This document shows positions 42,577 to 54,928 of a stretch of DNA of 64,000 nt, piece after piece; positions within the stretch are counted from its first letter, which is position 1, and every line of letters begins with the position of its first letter. Position numbers and translations under genes: made by a program. Below the pieces are notes generated by a model. The model was not told the origin of the DNA, made no database searches, and saw only the letters and a list, made by a program, of their open reading frames with translations. This DNA comes from Drosophila persimilis (Eukaryota; Arthropoda; Insecta; Diptera; Drosophilidae): the NCBI RefSeq assembly GCF_003286085.1, contig NW_020825626.1, positions 27,071 to 91,070 on the forward strand. Direction: 5' to 3'.

Positions 42577-45500
42577 ATGACCTCAAAAGCCAACAATATC
42601 GTCCTTGAAGAGCTGAAGAAAAAGCGCAGTTGCCGTGTCAAAGGCATTCGTTTATTAGCGGACCGTTTAGAAGCGGGGGATATTCCGCTGGTATTGACGG
42701 AGCTTGAGTGCAGACTCGAAACGCTGATGCGTAGCATTGACACGGCACGCGAACTTCAAGAGAAGATTGAAGATATAGACATTGACGATGAATTTGGAGT
42801 CGAGTTGGAAGAACTCTCAATTGTCACAAAGGCAAAATTAATGTCTCTCATTTGCGCATTAAAAACAGCTGATGAGACAATACAGGCAGTACCAGCTTAT
42901 GGTGGCCCAACTCGTGCTCGCCTTCCGAAGTTAGCTCTGCCGCAGTTCAGCGGCAACTATTCGGACTTTAAAAACTTCATAGGTTTATTTGAGACTCTAG
43001 TTCATAATGACCAAAGCATTCCAATTATCGAAAAGTTCAACCATTTGCTTTCGTGTCTCTCCGGTGAAGCGTTGGGAACAGTTAGGGCTTTCCAAGTAAC
43101 CGAGACCAACTACGAGAAAGCAATGGCTAGCTTAAAACGGGTCTACGATAATGATTGTCTGATCTTTAAAAATCACATTGATGCTCTATTTAATCTTCCC
43201 AAAATGACCCAGCAATCAGCATCGTCCTTAAGGAACCTTATCGATACCGCCTCATCCATATATGGTTCGTTGTTGTCGATAGGCGATGATAAAAAGATCT
43301 CGAATGCGATGATTATTCATCTCGTCTTGAGCAGAGTCGATCCGGTGACCAAAGAGAAATGGGAAGAACAGCTCGATTATGACAAACTGCCACTTTGGAC
43401 GGACTGTGAAAGGTTGCTTAATCGCAGACATCAGCATCTTTCGGCCGAAAATTCGGACAAACCAAAGCAGGAGCAGAAAGCTGTGCCAAGCAAGCAGCAT
43501 AATCGGAGCTCATTCGCGTGTTCCACCGCGAATACTAAAAATCAACAATGCAGCTACTGCAATGCGAAAGGCCATTTGTTGACAGAGTGCAGTCCATTTG
43601 GTCGGCTAGCAGTAATGCAAAGGTTCGAATTCGCAAAAACTGCATCCTTGTGCATCAATTGTCTGCAGCCAGGCCACTCTGTAGTACGATGCAAAGCTAA
43701 GAAGTGTCGAGTGTGTGGCTGCTCACACCATACCTTATTGCATAGGTACACAGTGGCGAATAAAAGTCTAGCGTTACCATCACCCCCAGAGAATTCTTCT
43801 CCTCCTCCCAATCAGAATCAACCTTCCACTTCGCATGCTCTCCATGCGACAGCTATGGATAGAGTTATTCTGGCTACGTCGATCGTAAGCGTCCGAACAA
43901 ATAATGGTGAACATGTTTTGGCCCGAGCTCTGCTTGACTCGGGGTCTCAAACCAATTTTATAACTGAGGACTTAGCACAGCGCTTACAGATCCGTAGGGA
44001 GGAGTCGTGTATCAACTTGCTTGGTATTGGTGAATCCAATTCACAAGTCAAGAAAAAGATACACACGGTGGTGAAGTCGCGAATTACTGGTAGTGAGTTT
44101 TCGGTTGATTTCTGGATTCTAAGGTCCATTTCGGGGTATCACCCTGATCAGACACTTAACGTGAGTGACTGGAAAATCCCAAAGAACTTACCACTTGCAG
44201 ACCCATATTTCTTCAAGCCACAGAAGATAGATATGTTGATAGGTGCAGAAACATTTTTCGAACTTCTATCTGTTGGTCAGATTCGCCAAGGTCCTGACTA
44301 TCCAACTCTGCAGAAAACGCTTCTCGGCTGGATTGTGTCGGGCAGATACACTCCAAAGGTGACTGCCACCCAAGAAGCTAGGAATTGTTTGAGTTGTCGA
44401 GAAGAGTCAGTGATCCACATCGACAATACATTACAAAAGTTTTGGTCACTGGAAGAATTGCCGTCTTCTAAAAAGTCTTTATCTCCTGAACACAAGTTAT
44501 GTGAAAAGCATTATAGAAGGACTACTCAGGTCGTGCCTTCAGGTCGGTTTGAAGTAAGACTGCCGTTCAAATCAGATCCCAGTATCTTAGGCAACTCCTT
44601 TGAAGTGGCTAAACGGCGGTTTTTATCGCTTGAAAAAAGATTGTCTCGTGACCCCGAGTTGCAGAAAATGTACTTGGAGTTCATGGAAGAGTACCTCTCC
44701 TTGGGTCACATGTCTACCACAGACAACACAATCCCCAAAACTCCACATTATTTCATTCCACAGCAGTGTGTGTTGAGGCCTCAAAGCACGTCGACCAAGC
44801 TCCGCGTCGTTTTCGATGCGTCTTGTAAAACGTCCTCTCAGGTGGCCTTGAACGACATATTGATGGTCGGTCCTACGATACAGGATGAGCTGTATTCGAC
44901 ATTGCTCCGATTCAGACTACACAGGTACGCCTTGACAGCCGATGTTAAGAAGATGTATCGCCAAGTCTGGGTCGCTGATGCGGATAGACAATTCCAGCTC
45001 ATAGTGTGGAGAAGAGACCCGTCTGAGTCCTTGAGAATATACCAGCTCAACACCGTAACATATGGGACTGGACCAGCCCCATTTTTGGCAATTCGGTGTT
45101 TGAAGAGGTTGAGTGAGTCTGCAAAACTCTCATTCCCTAAAGCTGCTGAAGTTATCGACTCCGACTTCTATGTCGATGACATGTTGACTGGTGCTGGTTG
45201 CGTAGAGGAGTTAAAGACAATTAAGTCTGATGTGGCTCAGGTTCTTCAAACCGCTGGGTTTGAATTGACTAAATGGTTTTCGAACTCACCTGAGGTCACC
45301 GCATCCGAGAGCACAGTTAAACCGATAACGATCTCGGACTCAGAGTCAACTAAGGCGTTAGGAATATCGTGGCTGCCACACGAAGACGTCTTTAAGTTCC
45401 AAATTGACACGTCAGTTATGGGTCTCCGAGCGACAAAACGGAACATCTTATCGGTGACATCAAAGCTGTTTGACCCCCTTGGCTTGTTAAGTCCTTTAGT

Positions 45501-45819
45501 AATTAAGGGAAAGATCCTACTGCAGGAGCTTTGGCTCAACAAGCTAGATTGGGATGAGTCAATTCCAATGAACTTGGAAACAGCATGGAACTTATTAAAA
45601 GAATCCTTGGGTCAGTTGGAGAAGATTACCATACCTCGATTTGTGCAAACTGATCCCATGTCGCCGATTCAAGTACATGCCTTTGCCGACGCATCCATGA
45701 GAGCTTATGGAGCCTGCGTCTATATCCGTAGAAAAACTGCAGAATGTTTCAAGGTCCTCCTTGTTGACTGCAAAGTCGAAAGTAGCGCCACTCAAAGCGA
45801 AAACGCTCCCAAGGCTTGA
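42577..45819 (+). CDS. Pao copy 2 gag-protease-RT (frameshifted in RNase H)
   Basis: ATG at 42577, same domain order as copy 1 through DUF1759, three zinc fingers, DSGSQ protease and YVDD RT. After FADAS and RRKTAE, an extra C near 45757 (GGTCCTCC for GGTCTCC) shifts the frame, giving 21 foreign residues and a stop at 45817-45819. Gag and RT could be made; RNase H and integrase could not be part of the same chain. Confidence 0.85.
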   Translation: MTSKANNIVLEELKKKRSCRVKGIRLLADRLEAGDIPLVLTELECRLETLMRSIDTARELQEKIEDIDIDDEFGVELEELSIVTKAKLMSLICALKTADETIQAVPAYGGPTRARLPKLALPQFSGNYSDFKNFIGLFETLVHNDQSIPIIEKFNHLLSCLSGEALGTVRAFQVTETNYEKAMASLKRVYDNDCLIFKNHIDALFNLPKMTQQSASSLRNLIDTASSIYGSLLSIGDDKKISNAMIIHLVLSRVDPVTKEKWEEQLDYDKLPLWTDCERLLNRRHQHLSAENSDKPKQEQKAVPSKQHNRSSFACSTANTKNQQCSYCNAKGHLLTECSPFGRLAVMQRFEFAKTASLCINCLQPGHSVVRCKAKKCRVCGCSHHTLLHRYTVANKSLALPSPPENSSPPPNQNQPSTSHALHATAMDRVILATSIVSVRTNNGEHVLARALLDSGSQTNFITEDLAQRLQIRREESCINLLGIGESNSQVKKKIHTVVKSRITGSEFSVDFWILRSISGYHPDQTLNVSDWKIPKNLPLADPYFFKPQKIDMLIGAETFFELLSVGQIRQGPDYPTLQKTLLGWIVSGRYTPKVTATQEARNCLSCREESVIHIDNTLQKFWSLEELPSSKKSLSPEHKLCEKHYRRTTQVVPSGRFEVRLPFKSDPSILGNSFEVAKRRFLSLEKRLSRDPELQKMYLEFMEEYLSLGHMSTTDNTIPKTPHYFIPQQCVLRPQSTSTKLRVVFDASCKTSSQVALNDILMVGPTIQDELYSTLLRFRLHRYALTADVKKMYRQVWVADADRQFQLIVWRRDPSESLRIYQLNTVTYGTGPAPFLAIRCLKRLSESAKLSFPKAAEVIDSDFYVDDMLTGAGCVEELKTIKSDVAQVLQTAGFELTKWFSNSPEVTASESTVKPITISDSESTKALGISWLPHEDVFKFQIDTSVMGLRATKRNILSVTSKLFDPLGLLSPLVIKGKILLQELWLNKLDWDESIPMNLETAWNLLKESLGQLEKITIPRFVQTDPMSPIQVHAFADASMRAYGACVYIRRKTAECFKVLLVDCKVESSATQSENAPKA

Positions 45820-47698
45820 GTTATGTGCCGCTCACCTTCTAGCAGACCTTTGTCACCGAATCAAATCACTGCTCAAGGTTCCAATTGATAAAATGATATT
45901 CTGGTCAGATTCAGAAGTTACTCTTCATACCCACCCTTCGTCGTTGTCAACATTCGTTGCGAACCGAGTAGCGGAGATTCAAGAGTGGTCAAGTGAAGCT
46001 ACGTGGCGGCATGTGCCAACAAAACAGAACCCAGCAGACATAGTTTCGAGAGGTTGTGACGTAGAGGAAATCGTGCAGTCGATCTGGTATGGAGGACCAG
46101 AGTTCTTAAAGTTTGAAGAAGAGAGCTGGCCCAGAAATCCACACTTCGAGCTTTCCGAAGAAGAGATACAGATGGAAAGTCGGAAGAAATCGGTCGGACT
46201 GACCGTCGCGGCCAAGCCAAATTACTTAGTGGATGTAATCGAGGGATACTCGTCACACCTCAAACTGCTAAGAGTGTTCGTTTTCGTGTTCCGCTTCATC
46301 CGAAAATGCAAAGACAAAAGTCTCAACTTTGGAAAAATTCCGTCATCCGTAGAATACGACGAGGCGTTTCTAAAAATAGTCGAAATAACACAGAAAAATG
46401 AGTCTCAAGAAGATATTGAAAGGGTTCGTAAAGGCACCAAGTTAGGCCCCAGTCTTCAGCGCTTGAATCCCTTCATCCATGAAGAGGCTGGGACATGGTG
46501 CTCTTTTTCGTTGTTGCGAGTTGGGGGGCGACTAGTTAACGCTCCTATGTCATATAATGCCAAGTTTCCTTTGTTATTGACAAAACGCTCGCAGTTTGTG
46601 CAGACATACGTTCGCTATCTGCATCAAACGAATTTTCATGCCGGCCCACGAGCACTCGTGAGTATCCTTAGACAGCGCATTTGGATAGTGAATGCTCAGG
46701 CGGTCTGCAGGGCGACAGTTAGGTCGTGTATTCGTTGCTTTAAATGCAAGCCGCTACTCCAGACCCAAATGATGGGCAACTTACCCGCAAACCGGCTCCG
46801 TGCTCTCCGCCCATTTTCAGTATGTGGCGTTGATTTTTGTGGCCCAGTCTATACGACTCTGAAAATTCGTGGAAGGCCCCCTTATAAGTCCTACATAGCG
46901 TTATTTGTCTGTTTTGCGTCCAAGGCGGTTCATTTAGAAATTGTCTCCGATTTGACGACTAATTCCTTCTTGTTGGCATTCCAAAGGTTCGTCGGTCGTC
47001 GAGGATGTCCGCAACGCGTGAACTGCGACAACGCGACAAATTTCGTCGGAGCAAGTCGCCACTTCAGCGAACTGCGGAGGAAGATGGAGGCGGAAGCGGA
47101 CGCGATACGCGAATTTGCGTCAAGAAGCGGGTGCGAGTTTGCCTTCATACCGCCTCGAGCACCGCACATGGGCGGACTTTGGGAGGCCGGTGTGAAGTCT
47201 GCCAAGGGCCATCGGAAGCGCTCTCCTCACCGCAGAGGAGCTGGAGACCGTGCTGGTCGGGATCGAGGCGGTGCTCAACTCGCGCCCGCTAGGACCCCTA
47301 AGCCCAGACCCAAGCGACGGAGACGCGCTGACTCCCGGGCACCTGCTGACAGGCGGGCCGCTCATCGCACCCCCAGCACCCAGGACCCCGGACCAGGAGG
47401 GTCTGAGCTGCTTAAAGCGATGTCAGCCAGGCAAATGTTCTGGCAGCGATGGTCCCGGGAGTATGTGCTGGGATTACAAATCAGATGCAAGTGGCACCAG
47501 GAGGAGCCAAACATAAAGGAAGGCGACCTAGTAATCGTCGCCGAGGACAACCTGCCCCCTCAACAGTGGCTCCGAGGAAGGGTGGTCGGAACAACCGCCG
47601 GGCAGGACGGAAGGGTCAGAGTGGTCGAGCTAAGGACGAGCAGCGGAGCCACGTTCAGGAGGCCGATACACAAATTGGCGCTTCTGCCAATGGTTTGA
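45757..47698 (+). pseudogene. Pao copy 2 RNase H-integrase
   Basis: Continues pol after the frameshift: RLELCAA, FWSDSE, linker, zinc domain, GVDFCGPVY, NCDNATNF and GGLWEAGVK, so all three integrase carboxylates are present. Two deletions, 14 bp at about 47210 and 13 bp at about 47422, total 27 bp and restore the frame, but the 70 residues between are read out of phase as an Arg/Pro-rich stretch ([10 protein letters not shown]...). The apparent 663-codon frame is therefore partly artefact. Confidence 0.85.
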
Positions 47699-47725
47699 AG
47701 CCTTCCAGGCCTTCAACGGGGCCGG

Positions 47726-48032
47726 TGTAGCGTCATTTGAATATTAATAATTGTTATTAGGATAGTATTTCATGAAGTCTAGTGTAAGTTAGGCTAGGGC
47801 AAAGCGGGAGCGCAATAAAAGCTCGTTCTCTCGCTCTTGGCGAATTCGCCCCGCTTTGCCACCGTAGGTAAGGTAGGCTTAGAAGAAATTGTTTGAATAT
47901 ATTGAAAAGAGGTCGAGAAAAACCCCTGAATTCGAACGCACGCACCCCTTTTCTTTCGTCGTATTAAAATAAAAAAAATTGCAGTCACCCAAAATCGGTA
48001 TTGTTATTTAGAAAAACTATTCTAAAATTTCA
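47726..48032 (+). repeat. Pao copy 2 3' LTR
   Basis: 307 bp, differing from the LTRs of copy 1 at a few bases, with the same inverted repeat around AATAAA. Followed by ATCTATGTT of Gypsy-D. Confidence 0.9.
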
Positions 48033-48049
48033 ATCTATGTTATATAGAG

Positions 48050-48836
48050 TTATACATACACCTACATACACGCATTGCTGGCTAATAATTTCTCTGTCGC
48101 GACAATTCGGTCAGTGAAGTGCAGCGAACTCACTAATACACACAATCGGAGTACAAAGCGGAATCGGACAGCTCGCACAGCTAAAGGCATTAGCTGTAAT
48201 CCCTTTGCTTTCGGTTCCCACGTTTATACGTATACAGGGTGTCTTTTTCGGTCGTGCTGAGTGACTCTTTTAAAACCTCAACATGGCAGCACCTGAGCCT
48301 ACCAATGACGCGAACGCAGCAATGCCGAGTGATGTAGATTTCTACAAGCACAGGGCCGAGTCCATCGCGCGCCAACTAAAGGCCATGGATCGCTTTCTCA
48401 CCAAGGAAGAGCTTGCCGAGTTAGATGAGGCAGAACTTCAAGTTCGCTTAGAGCAAATCGAGCGAATGAATGCGGATTTCGATGCCGCTCAAACGAGCCT
48501 CGAAAGGCTGGATTTCCTGCAGTTAGCAGTTAGACTTTTCGAATGTTTATGTCAAGGTTAGGACCAGGCTGTCGCGGGAGTTGATGGCTGCTCGCACTGT
48601 AAATGTTGCCAATTCAACAGCTCGGCATACTCTCGAGGGGAATTCGTCGTTGTTCGCCTATAATAGTATAGGCCGTTCTCGAATGCCCGAGTTGCAGCTT
48701 CCGCGATTCGGTGGGAACTACTTGGATTGGCCAGAATTCCACTCAGTGTTCTCGACAATGGTGCACAAAGACCATCGTATACCAATCATCGAAAAATTCC
48801 AATATCTTCGTGGATGTCTAGATGGTTCTGGTAGCA
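48050..48836 (+). mobile_element. BEL-C copy B (leader and partial gag)
   Basis: Starts within the leader at the tandem junction and keeps gag from ATG 48283. It has the same frameshift near 48535 as copies A and C and is cut at the codons CLDGS (about 48832), joined directly to the Gypsy-D leader near the equivalent of 39020. Gag is a pseudogene. Confidence 0.75.
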
Positions 48837-51443
48837 GCTTTTTGACCTTGCTACTATTAAGTCGATGTAAAATAGCCGCTATTCTGTGAAATATGCAGAC
48901 TAGGTGGCAATTCTATGTTTGGGAAAAGCAGAAATCGAAAGTGGGGATATGCTAATTTTCATGACACAGTTAAGTCACACTATAATATTTACCCCTTTTT
49001 GGAATAGGCACCAAAACCGATAGAGGAGCTGGATGGTTTTAGTTTTTTTTCTTTTTCGCAGGTCGTCTCTCTTTCTCCCGGCAGCGGCGCCACGGTACAT
49101 ACAGGTATACGTAACCGTATTGAAAAAGGTGGCTACTAGAGTACCAAAGAGAAAAGGAAAAACCACAAGAGTATGCATTAAACCGACATTTAGCGGCCGA
49201 TAGTGCGTACTCACTTTTATAGGTAGATTTATTATTGAATATTTTTTGAATTTTTGAATATTATTCAAGTGCTGGGCCTGTATAGAGTCTTTGGTTTTAC
49301 TGCGAACTATGTCGAAGGAATCTTCTCGCGAAAATTGTACGCCGCGGGGCTAAGTTCTCCGTACTACGAGACACCACCATTTCGGTTTGGGCACCACAAG
49401 GTATTAATATATTAGATACATATATATACAGCAAATGCAAAAAAAAAAAATAATAATACAAAAAAATCAAAGCCAATGGATATATATAGATATAGATATA
49501 GATATCAAAACAATTTAGGAGCCATGCAATCGTTTTTGGGTGAGAATAGAGTAAAAGCGGATTGCATAGTTTTCGGGTAGGGAAGGGACAGGAAGGGGGT
49601 AGCCTACTTATATTTAAGTCCGTGGCAGGAAAAATAATCCCTCATCCAGCGAAGTATTGTATCCACAGAAGTATTGGGGATGAAGAAGGTGCTGGATTAG
49701 TTCCACTAACCATCAGGTAGCATGGGAGTCCGAAGTCACCTAGGCTTACCGAGGGTTGCAAATTAATTAGGGGCAATCTCCGTAGAATTTCATCCAAAAC
49801 GATTTGGAATGCGTTCTCCTTTCCTGCAGTAGTGTTCTCGCTTAGTTCCTATAACAATCTTCAACTAGTTGATAGGCTAAGCTCGACCCACGGAGTTATA
49901 CCCAATATATGTTATAAACTTCCAGTTTATCGGACCTACTGCACGCCAATATACCCTACACGTTACTAGGCATTGTAGACCATGATGAGCTTACAAGGAT
50001 CCACAGTATCCAATGGATATCTTGCAGAGGAAAGACGAGCAAAACAAAAACAACAAAAAAACGGTCTAGCAAGGATAAAAGTCAGGTGTTACTTTTGACC
50101 AAGGTATTTACTTAAATGGGGCAAGCCGGATCGGGCCCCACGTTGGGCGCCAAAAAAGGGTTAAATGTAGCATATCACCTACAACGATTGTTGTGTGTGG
50201 CTGTGTCACTCGAGCTGGTCGGGGGTGTTCCGGGCAGGACTGGTGCACGCGCTGGCTCCGGCTATATGGTCGGTAGTATGGGGGGGTTCCTATACTTGTC
50301 CTTTCCTTCACTTGCTCGCATCGATGCCTCATTTTATTTCTTTTCACGTGCACTACCTTGCTTCGGACCGTACGCCTGGTATCAGGGCGTTGGGGGAAGA
50401 GGATGAGGAGGCTGGGGGAATTAGAAGGGATAAAGAAATTAAAGGGAAAGGGAAGTTGGCCTCCGCCATGCATATCTGACCCGTCGGGTAGCTGTGCTGG
50501 TGTTGATTGCAACAGCCATGGCCCTCCCAACCTTGACCATCCAAATTCCTGAGGCTCACGGATGATCCCTTTTCTCGGCGGGGTCATACCCAATTCTCCC
50601 ACACTAATCCCTGAATGGCTCCTAAGCAAAGATTTTCTAGCACATAGACATTTTACAAACGGGGTTTATTATATCCTAAATTCATTTACACTTCTCTTTC
50701 CCACACTAACAACAAACAAAACCTTAGAGCAAACTGAAATAAATCGATTATTCTAATGCCATATATGTGTACTAAAGATAATCATAGAAATAAATAATAT
50801 AATTATAAATAAGTTCACATATATACATAATTTACATACATAAAATTTATAAATATACCGCAATATTTTTACGGCTTTGCAGATAGGAACGGCTCCATAT
50901 AACATACTGCTCGTTTGGGATCTGGTAGGGTCGCTTTTAGTTTAGTTTGTTTTCTTTCGGTTTTATTACATTTTCTTTTGCTTTGACAAAAAGAACAGCT
51001 GGATTTTTAGTCAATTATTAGAGTATTGAACTTTAATTAATATTGATAAAATTTAAATGTTATTTGAATATAAATGCAGAATTGTATATTTTTATGGTTT
51101 ATATTTATGTATGGTCATACTAAAAATGATTAAGAATTGCAAATCTTTAACCTATCCTTATGGACTTTCTGAGTTTTGTTTTTATTATCGGAGATTATGA
51201 CGTTATCTCTTTCTCCGATACTTTCTACTCTATATGGTCCTATATATTTAAAATCTAGCTCATGACCTGTTTCATTTTTCAATAAAACTTTATCTCCTAC
51301 CGCTAAATTTAAATCTTTTAACTTTAAATCATATAGCTGTTTATTTTTAATTTTATGCTCCTCGAGCATAATCCTTGCTAGTTTATATGCTATTTCTAAT
51401 CTATATTTACTCTCTTTAGAGTAATCATCTATGTTATATAGAG
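48837..51443 (-). mobile_element. Gypsy-D fragment B: integrase end, LTR, PBS, leader
   Basis: Same layout as fragment A. LTR about 50153-50690, polypurine tract 50691-50703, PBS 50135-50152. A (TAGATA)n microsatellite lies at 49480-49503. Confidence 0.65.
51130..51443 (-). pseudogene. Gypsy-D integrase C-terminal fragment, unit 2
   Basis: Frame reads IDDYSKESKYRLEIAYK, ARIMLEEHKIKNKQ, then the chromodomain-less barrel motif VGDKVLLKNETGHELDFKY and GPYRVESI, ending in KICNS and TAA at 51132-51130. The N terminus is cut at the tandem junction, so the first residues of the open frame come from BEL-C leader. Confidence 0.75.
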
Positions 51444-52380
51444 TTATACATACACCTACATACACGCATTGCTGGCTATTAATTTCTCTGTCGCGACAAT
51501 TCGGTCAGTGAAGTGCAGCGAACTCACTAATACACACAATCGGAGTACAAAGCGGAATCGGACAGCTCGCACAGCTAAAGGCATTAGCTGTAATCCCTTT
51601 GCTTTCGGTTCCCACGTTTATACGTATACAGGGTGTCTTTTTCGGTCGTGCTGAGTGACTCTTTTAAAACCTCAACATGGCAGCACCTGAGCCTACCAAT
51701 GACGCGAACGCAGCAATGCCGAGTGATGTAGATTTCTACAAGCACAAGGCCGAGTCCATCGCGCGACAACGAAAGACCATGGATCGCTTTCTCACCAAGG
51801 AAGAGCTTGCCGAGCAAATCGAGCGAATGAATGCGGATTTCGATGCCGCTCAAACGAGCCTCGAAAGGCTGGATTTCCTGCAGTTAGCAGTTAGACTTTT
51901 CGAATGCTTATGTCAAGGTTAGGACCAGGCTGTCGCGGGAGTTGATGGCTGCTCGCACTGTAAATGTTGCCAATTCAACAGCTCGGCATACTCTCGAGGG
52001 GAATTCGTCGTTGTTCGCCTATAATAGTATAGGCCGTTCTCGAATGCCCGAGTTGCAGCTTCCGCGATTCGGTGGGAACTACTTGGATTGGCCAGAATTC
52101 CACTCAATGTTCTCGACAATGGTGCACAAAGACCATCGTATACCAATCATCGAAAAATTCCAATATCTTCGTGGATGTCTAGATGGTTCTGCGCTGGATA
52201 CGATTCGTTCCTTGGAACTTTCTGAGGAGAATTACGACAAGGCATTGAATTTACCAATGTTGCGATTCGATAATAAACTCTTACATTTTCAGGCACACGT
52301 CAAGGCTATTTTCGGGCTGCAAGGGGTGGAGAAGGGCTCGGCTTGCGCGCGCTCAGCGACAAATTCAATTCGTCTGACGA
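51444..52380 (+). mobile_element. BEL-C copy C (leader and partial gag)
   Basis: Gag ATG at 51677 and the shared frameshift near 51895. A 33-bp in-frame deletion near 51813 removes the LDEAELQVRLE codons. The second gag frame runs to 52385, where a deletion joins it to the Gypsy-D leader side (equivalent of about 38975). Confidence 0.75.
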
Positions 52381-54507
52381 GCTGATCAGCTGGCGGCTTA
52401 AATGACTTGAAAGCTCCGGAAGCAGCTTTTTGACCTTGCTACTATTAAGTCGATGTAAAATAGCCGCTATTCTGTGAAATATGCAGACTAGGTGGCAATT
52501 CTATGTTTGGGAAAAGCAGAAATCGAAAGTGGGGATAAGCTACTTTTCATGACACAGTTAAGTCACACTATAATATTTACCCCTTTTTGGAATAGGCACC
52601 AAAACCGATAGAGGAGCTGGATGGTTTTAGTTTTTTTTCTTTTTCGCAGGTCGTCTCTCTTTCTCCCGGCAGCGGCGCCACGGTACATACAGGTATACGT
52701 AACCGTATTGAAAAAGGTGGCTACTAGAGTACCAAAGAGAAAAGGAAAAACCACAAGAGTATGCATTAAACCGACATTTAGCGGCCGATAGTGCGTACTC
52801 ACTTTTATAGGTATATTTATTATTGAATATTTTTTGAATTATTGAATATTATTCAAGTGCTGGGCCTGTATAGAGTCTCTGGCTTTACTGCGAACTATGT
52901 CGAAGGAATCTTCTCGCGAAAATTGGACGCCGCGGGGCTAAGTTCTCCGTACTACGAGACACCACCATTTCGGTTTGGGCACCACAAGGTATTAATATAT
53001 TAGATACATATATATACAGCAAATGCAAAAAAAAATAATAATAATACAAAAAAATCAAAGCCAATGGATATAGATATAGATATCAAAACAATTTAGGAGC
53101 CATGCAATCGTTTTTGGGTGAGAATAGAGTAAAAGCGGATTGCATAGTTTTCGGGTAGGGAAGGGACAGGAAGGGGGTAGCCTACTTATATTTAAGTCCG
53201 TGGCAGGAAAAATAATCCCTCATCCAGCGAAGTATTGTATCCACAGAAGTATTGGGGATGAAGAAGGTGCTGGATTAGTTCCACTAACCATCAGGTAGCA
53301 TGGGAGTCCGAAGTCACCTAGGCTTACCGAGGGCTGCAAATTAATTAGGGGCAAACTTCAACTATAACAATCTTCAACTAGTTGATAGGCTAAGCTCGAC
53401 CCACGGAGTTATACCCAATATATGTTATAAACTTCCAGTTTATCGGACCTACTGCACGCCAATATACCCTACACGTTACTAGGCATTGTAGACCATGATG
53501 AGCTTACAAGGATCAACAGTATCCAATGGATATCTTGCAGAGGAAAGACGAGCAAAACAAAAACAACAAAAAAACGGTCTAGCAAGGATAAAAGTCAGGT
53601 GTTACTTTTGACCAAGGTATTTACTTAAATGGGGCAAGCCGGATCGGGCCCCACGTTGGGCGCCAAAAAAGGGTTAAATGTAGCATATCACCTACAACGA
53701 TTGTTGTGTGTGGCTGTGTCACTCGAGCTGGTCGGGGGTGTTCCGGGCAGGACTGGTGCACGCGCTGGCTCCGGCTATATGGTCGTTAGTATGGGGGGGT
53801 TCCTATACTTGTCCTTTCCTTCACTTGCTCGCATCGATGCCTCATTTTATTTCTTTTCACGTGCACTACCTTGCTTCGGACCGTACGCCTGGTATCAGGG
53901 CGTTGGGGGAAGAGGATAAGGAGGCTGGGGGAATTAGAAGGGATAAAGAAATTAAAGGGAAAGGGAAGTTGGCCTCCGCCATGCATATCTGACCCGTCGG
54001 GTAGCTGTGCTGGTGTTGATTGCAACAGCCATGGCCCTCCCAACCTTGACCATCCAAATTCCTGAGGCTCACGGATGATCCCTTTTCTCGGCGGGGTCAT
54101 ACCCAATTCTCCCACACTAATCCCTGAATGGCTCCTAAGCAAAGATTTTCTAGCACATAGACATTTTACAAACGGGGTTTATTATATCCTAAATTCATTT
54201 ACACTTCTCTTTCCCACACTAACAACAAACAAAACCTTAGAGCAAACTGAAATAAATCGATTATTCTAATGCCATATATGTGTACTAAAGATAATCATAG
54301 AAATTAATAATATAATTATAAATAAGTTCACATATATATATATTTTTACGGCTTTGCAGATAGGAACGGCTCCATATAACATACTGCTCGTTTGGGATCT
54401 GGTCGTGTCGCTTTTAGTTTAGTTTGTTTTCTTTCGGTTTTATTACATTTTCTTTTGCTTTGACAAAAAGAACAGCTGGATTTTTAGTCAATTATTAGAG
54501 TATTGAA
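52381..54507 (-). mobile_element. Gypsy-D fragment C: LTR, PBS, leader
   Basis: LTR about 53666-54203, PBS 53648-53665, polypurine tract 54204-54216. The leader has a deletion near 53355 relative to units 1 and 2, and the 3' UTR has a 30-bp A/T deletion near 54340. Interrupted at 54507 by the LOA insertion; continues at 59017. Confidence 0.65.
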
Positions 54508-54928
54508 TCTGATGAGCTCGTGAGGTGGCTCAAAGGGGGCCTAGCTGAGGCCACCGGACGGGTCGCAGGTTGCGGATAGCGAACGACCTACCTATATACA
54601 GGTCATATAGGTAGGTCAGCTGCGAATAATCGGACATCCCTAGGGAGAGTACCGAAAATAAGCAGCCCCGGACAGCCAGCGGGTGTTCGCGAAGTAGCAA
54701 CACTGACGATGCGCTTGTGGTGCCGCCTCGTATAAGTAGCTCACACACTCCCCTATCCCTACACACTACCTACCCACATCCCAACCCCCCACATTCAGCT
54801 CACACCGGGCCGGACTAAGAGTGTTATTCGACCCGTGCCGAGAGTCAGCCTGGCTGGGGGCCCGGTATATAAAACTAGCCCAGTCGTTAACGGAGAGCTC
54901 AGGGACTTGGCAGCCCCCTGTTCTAAGT

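Larger units (their letters stand above)
41372..48032 (+). mobile_element. Pao element, copy 2 (5' LTR truncated)
   Basis: Nearly identical to 23409-30089. The first 208 bases or so of the 5' LTR and about 220 bases of Gypsy-D next to it are gone: the left flank ends at the equivalent of 51204 and the right flank resumes at the equivalent of 51425. The 3' LTR (47726-48032) is complete. Parts of gag-pol are intact, but with a 1-bp insertion and two deletions that copy 1 lacks. Confidence 0.85.

Noticed and set aside
50108-50629. 173-codon minus-strand frame (also 40375-40797, 53786-54142)
   Set aside because: Lies within the Gypsy-D LTR next to the PBS; not maintained equally in the three copies and without motif.
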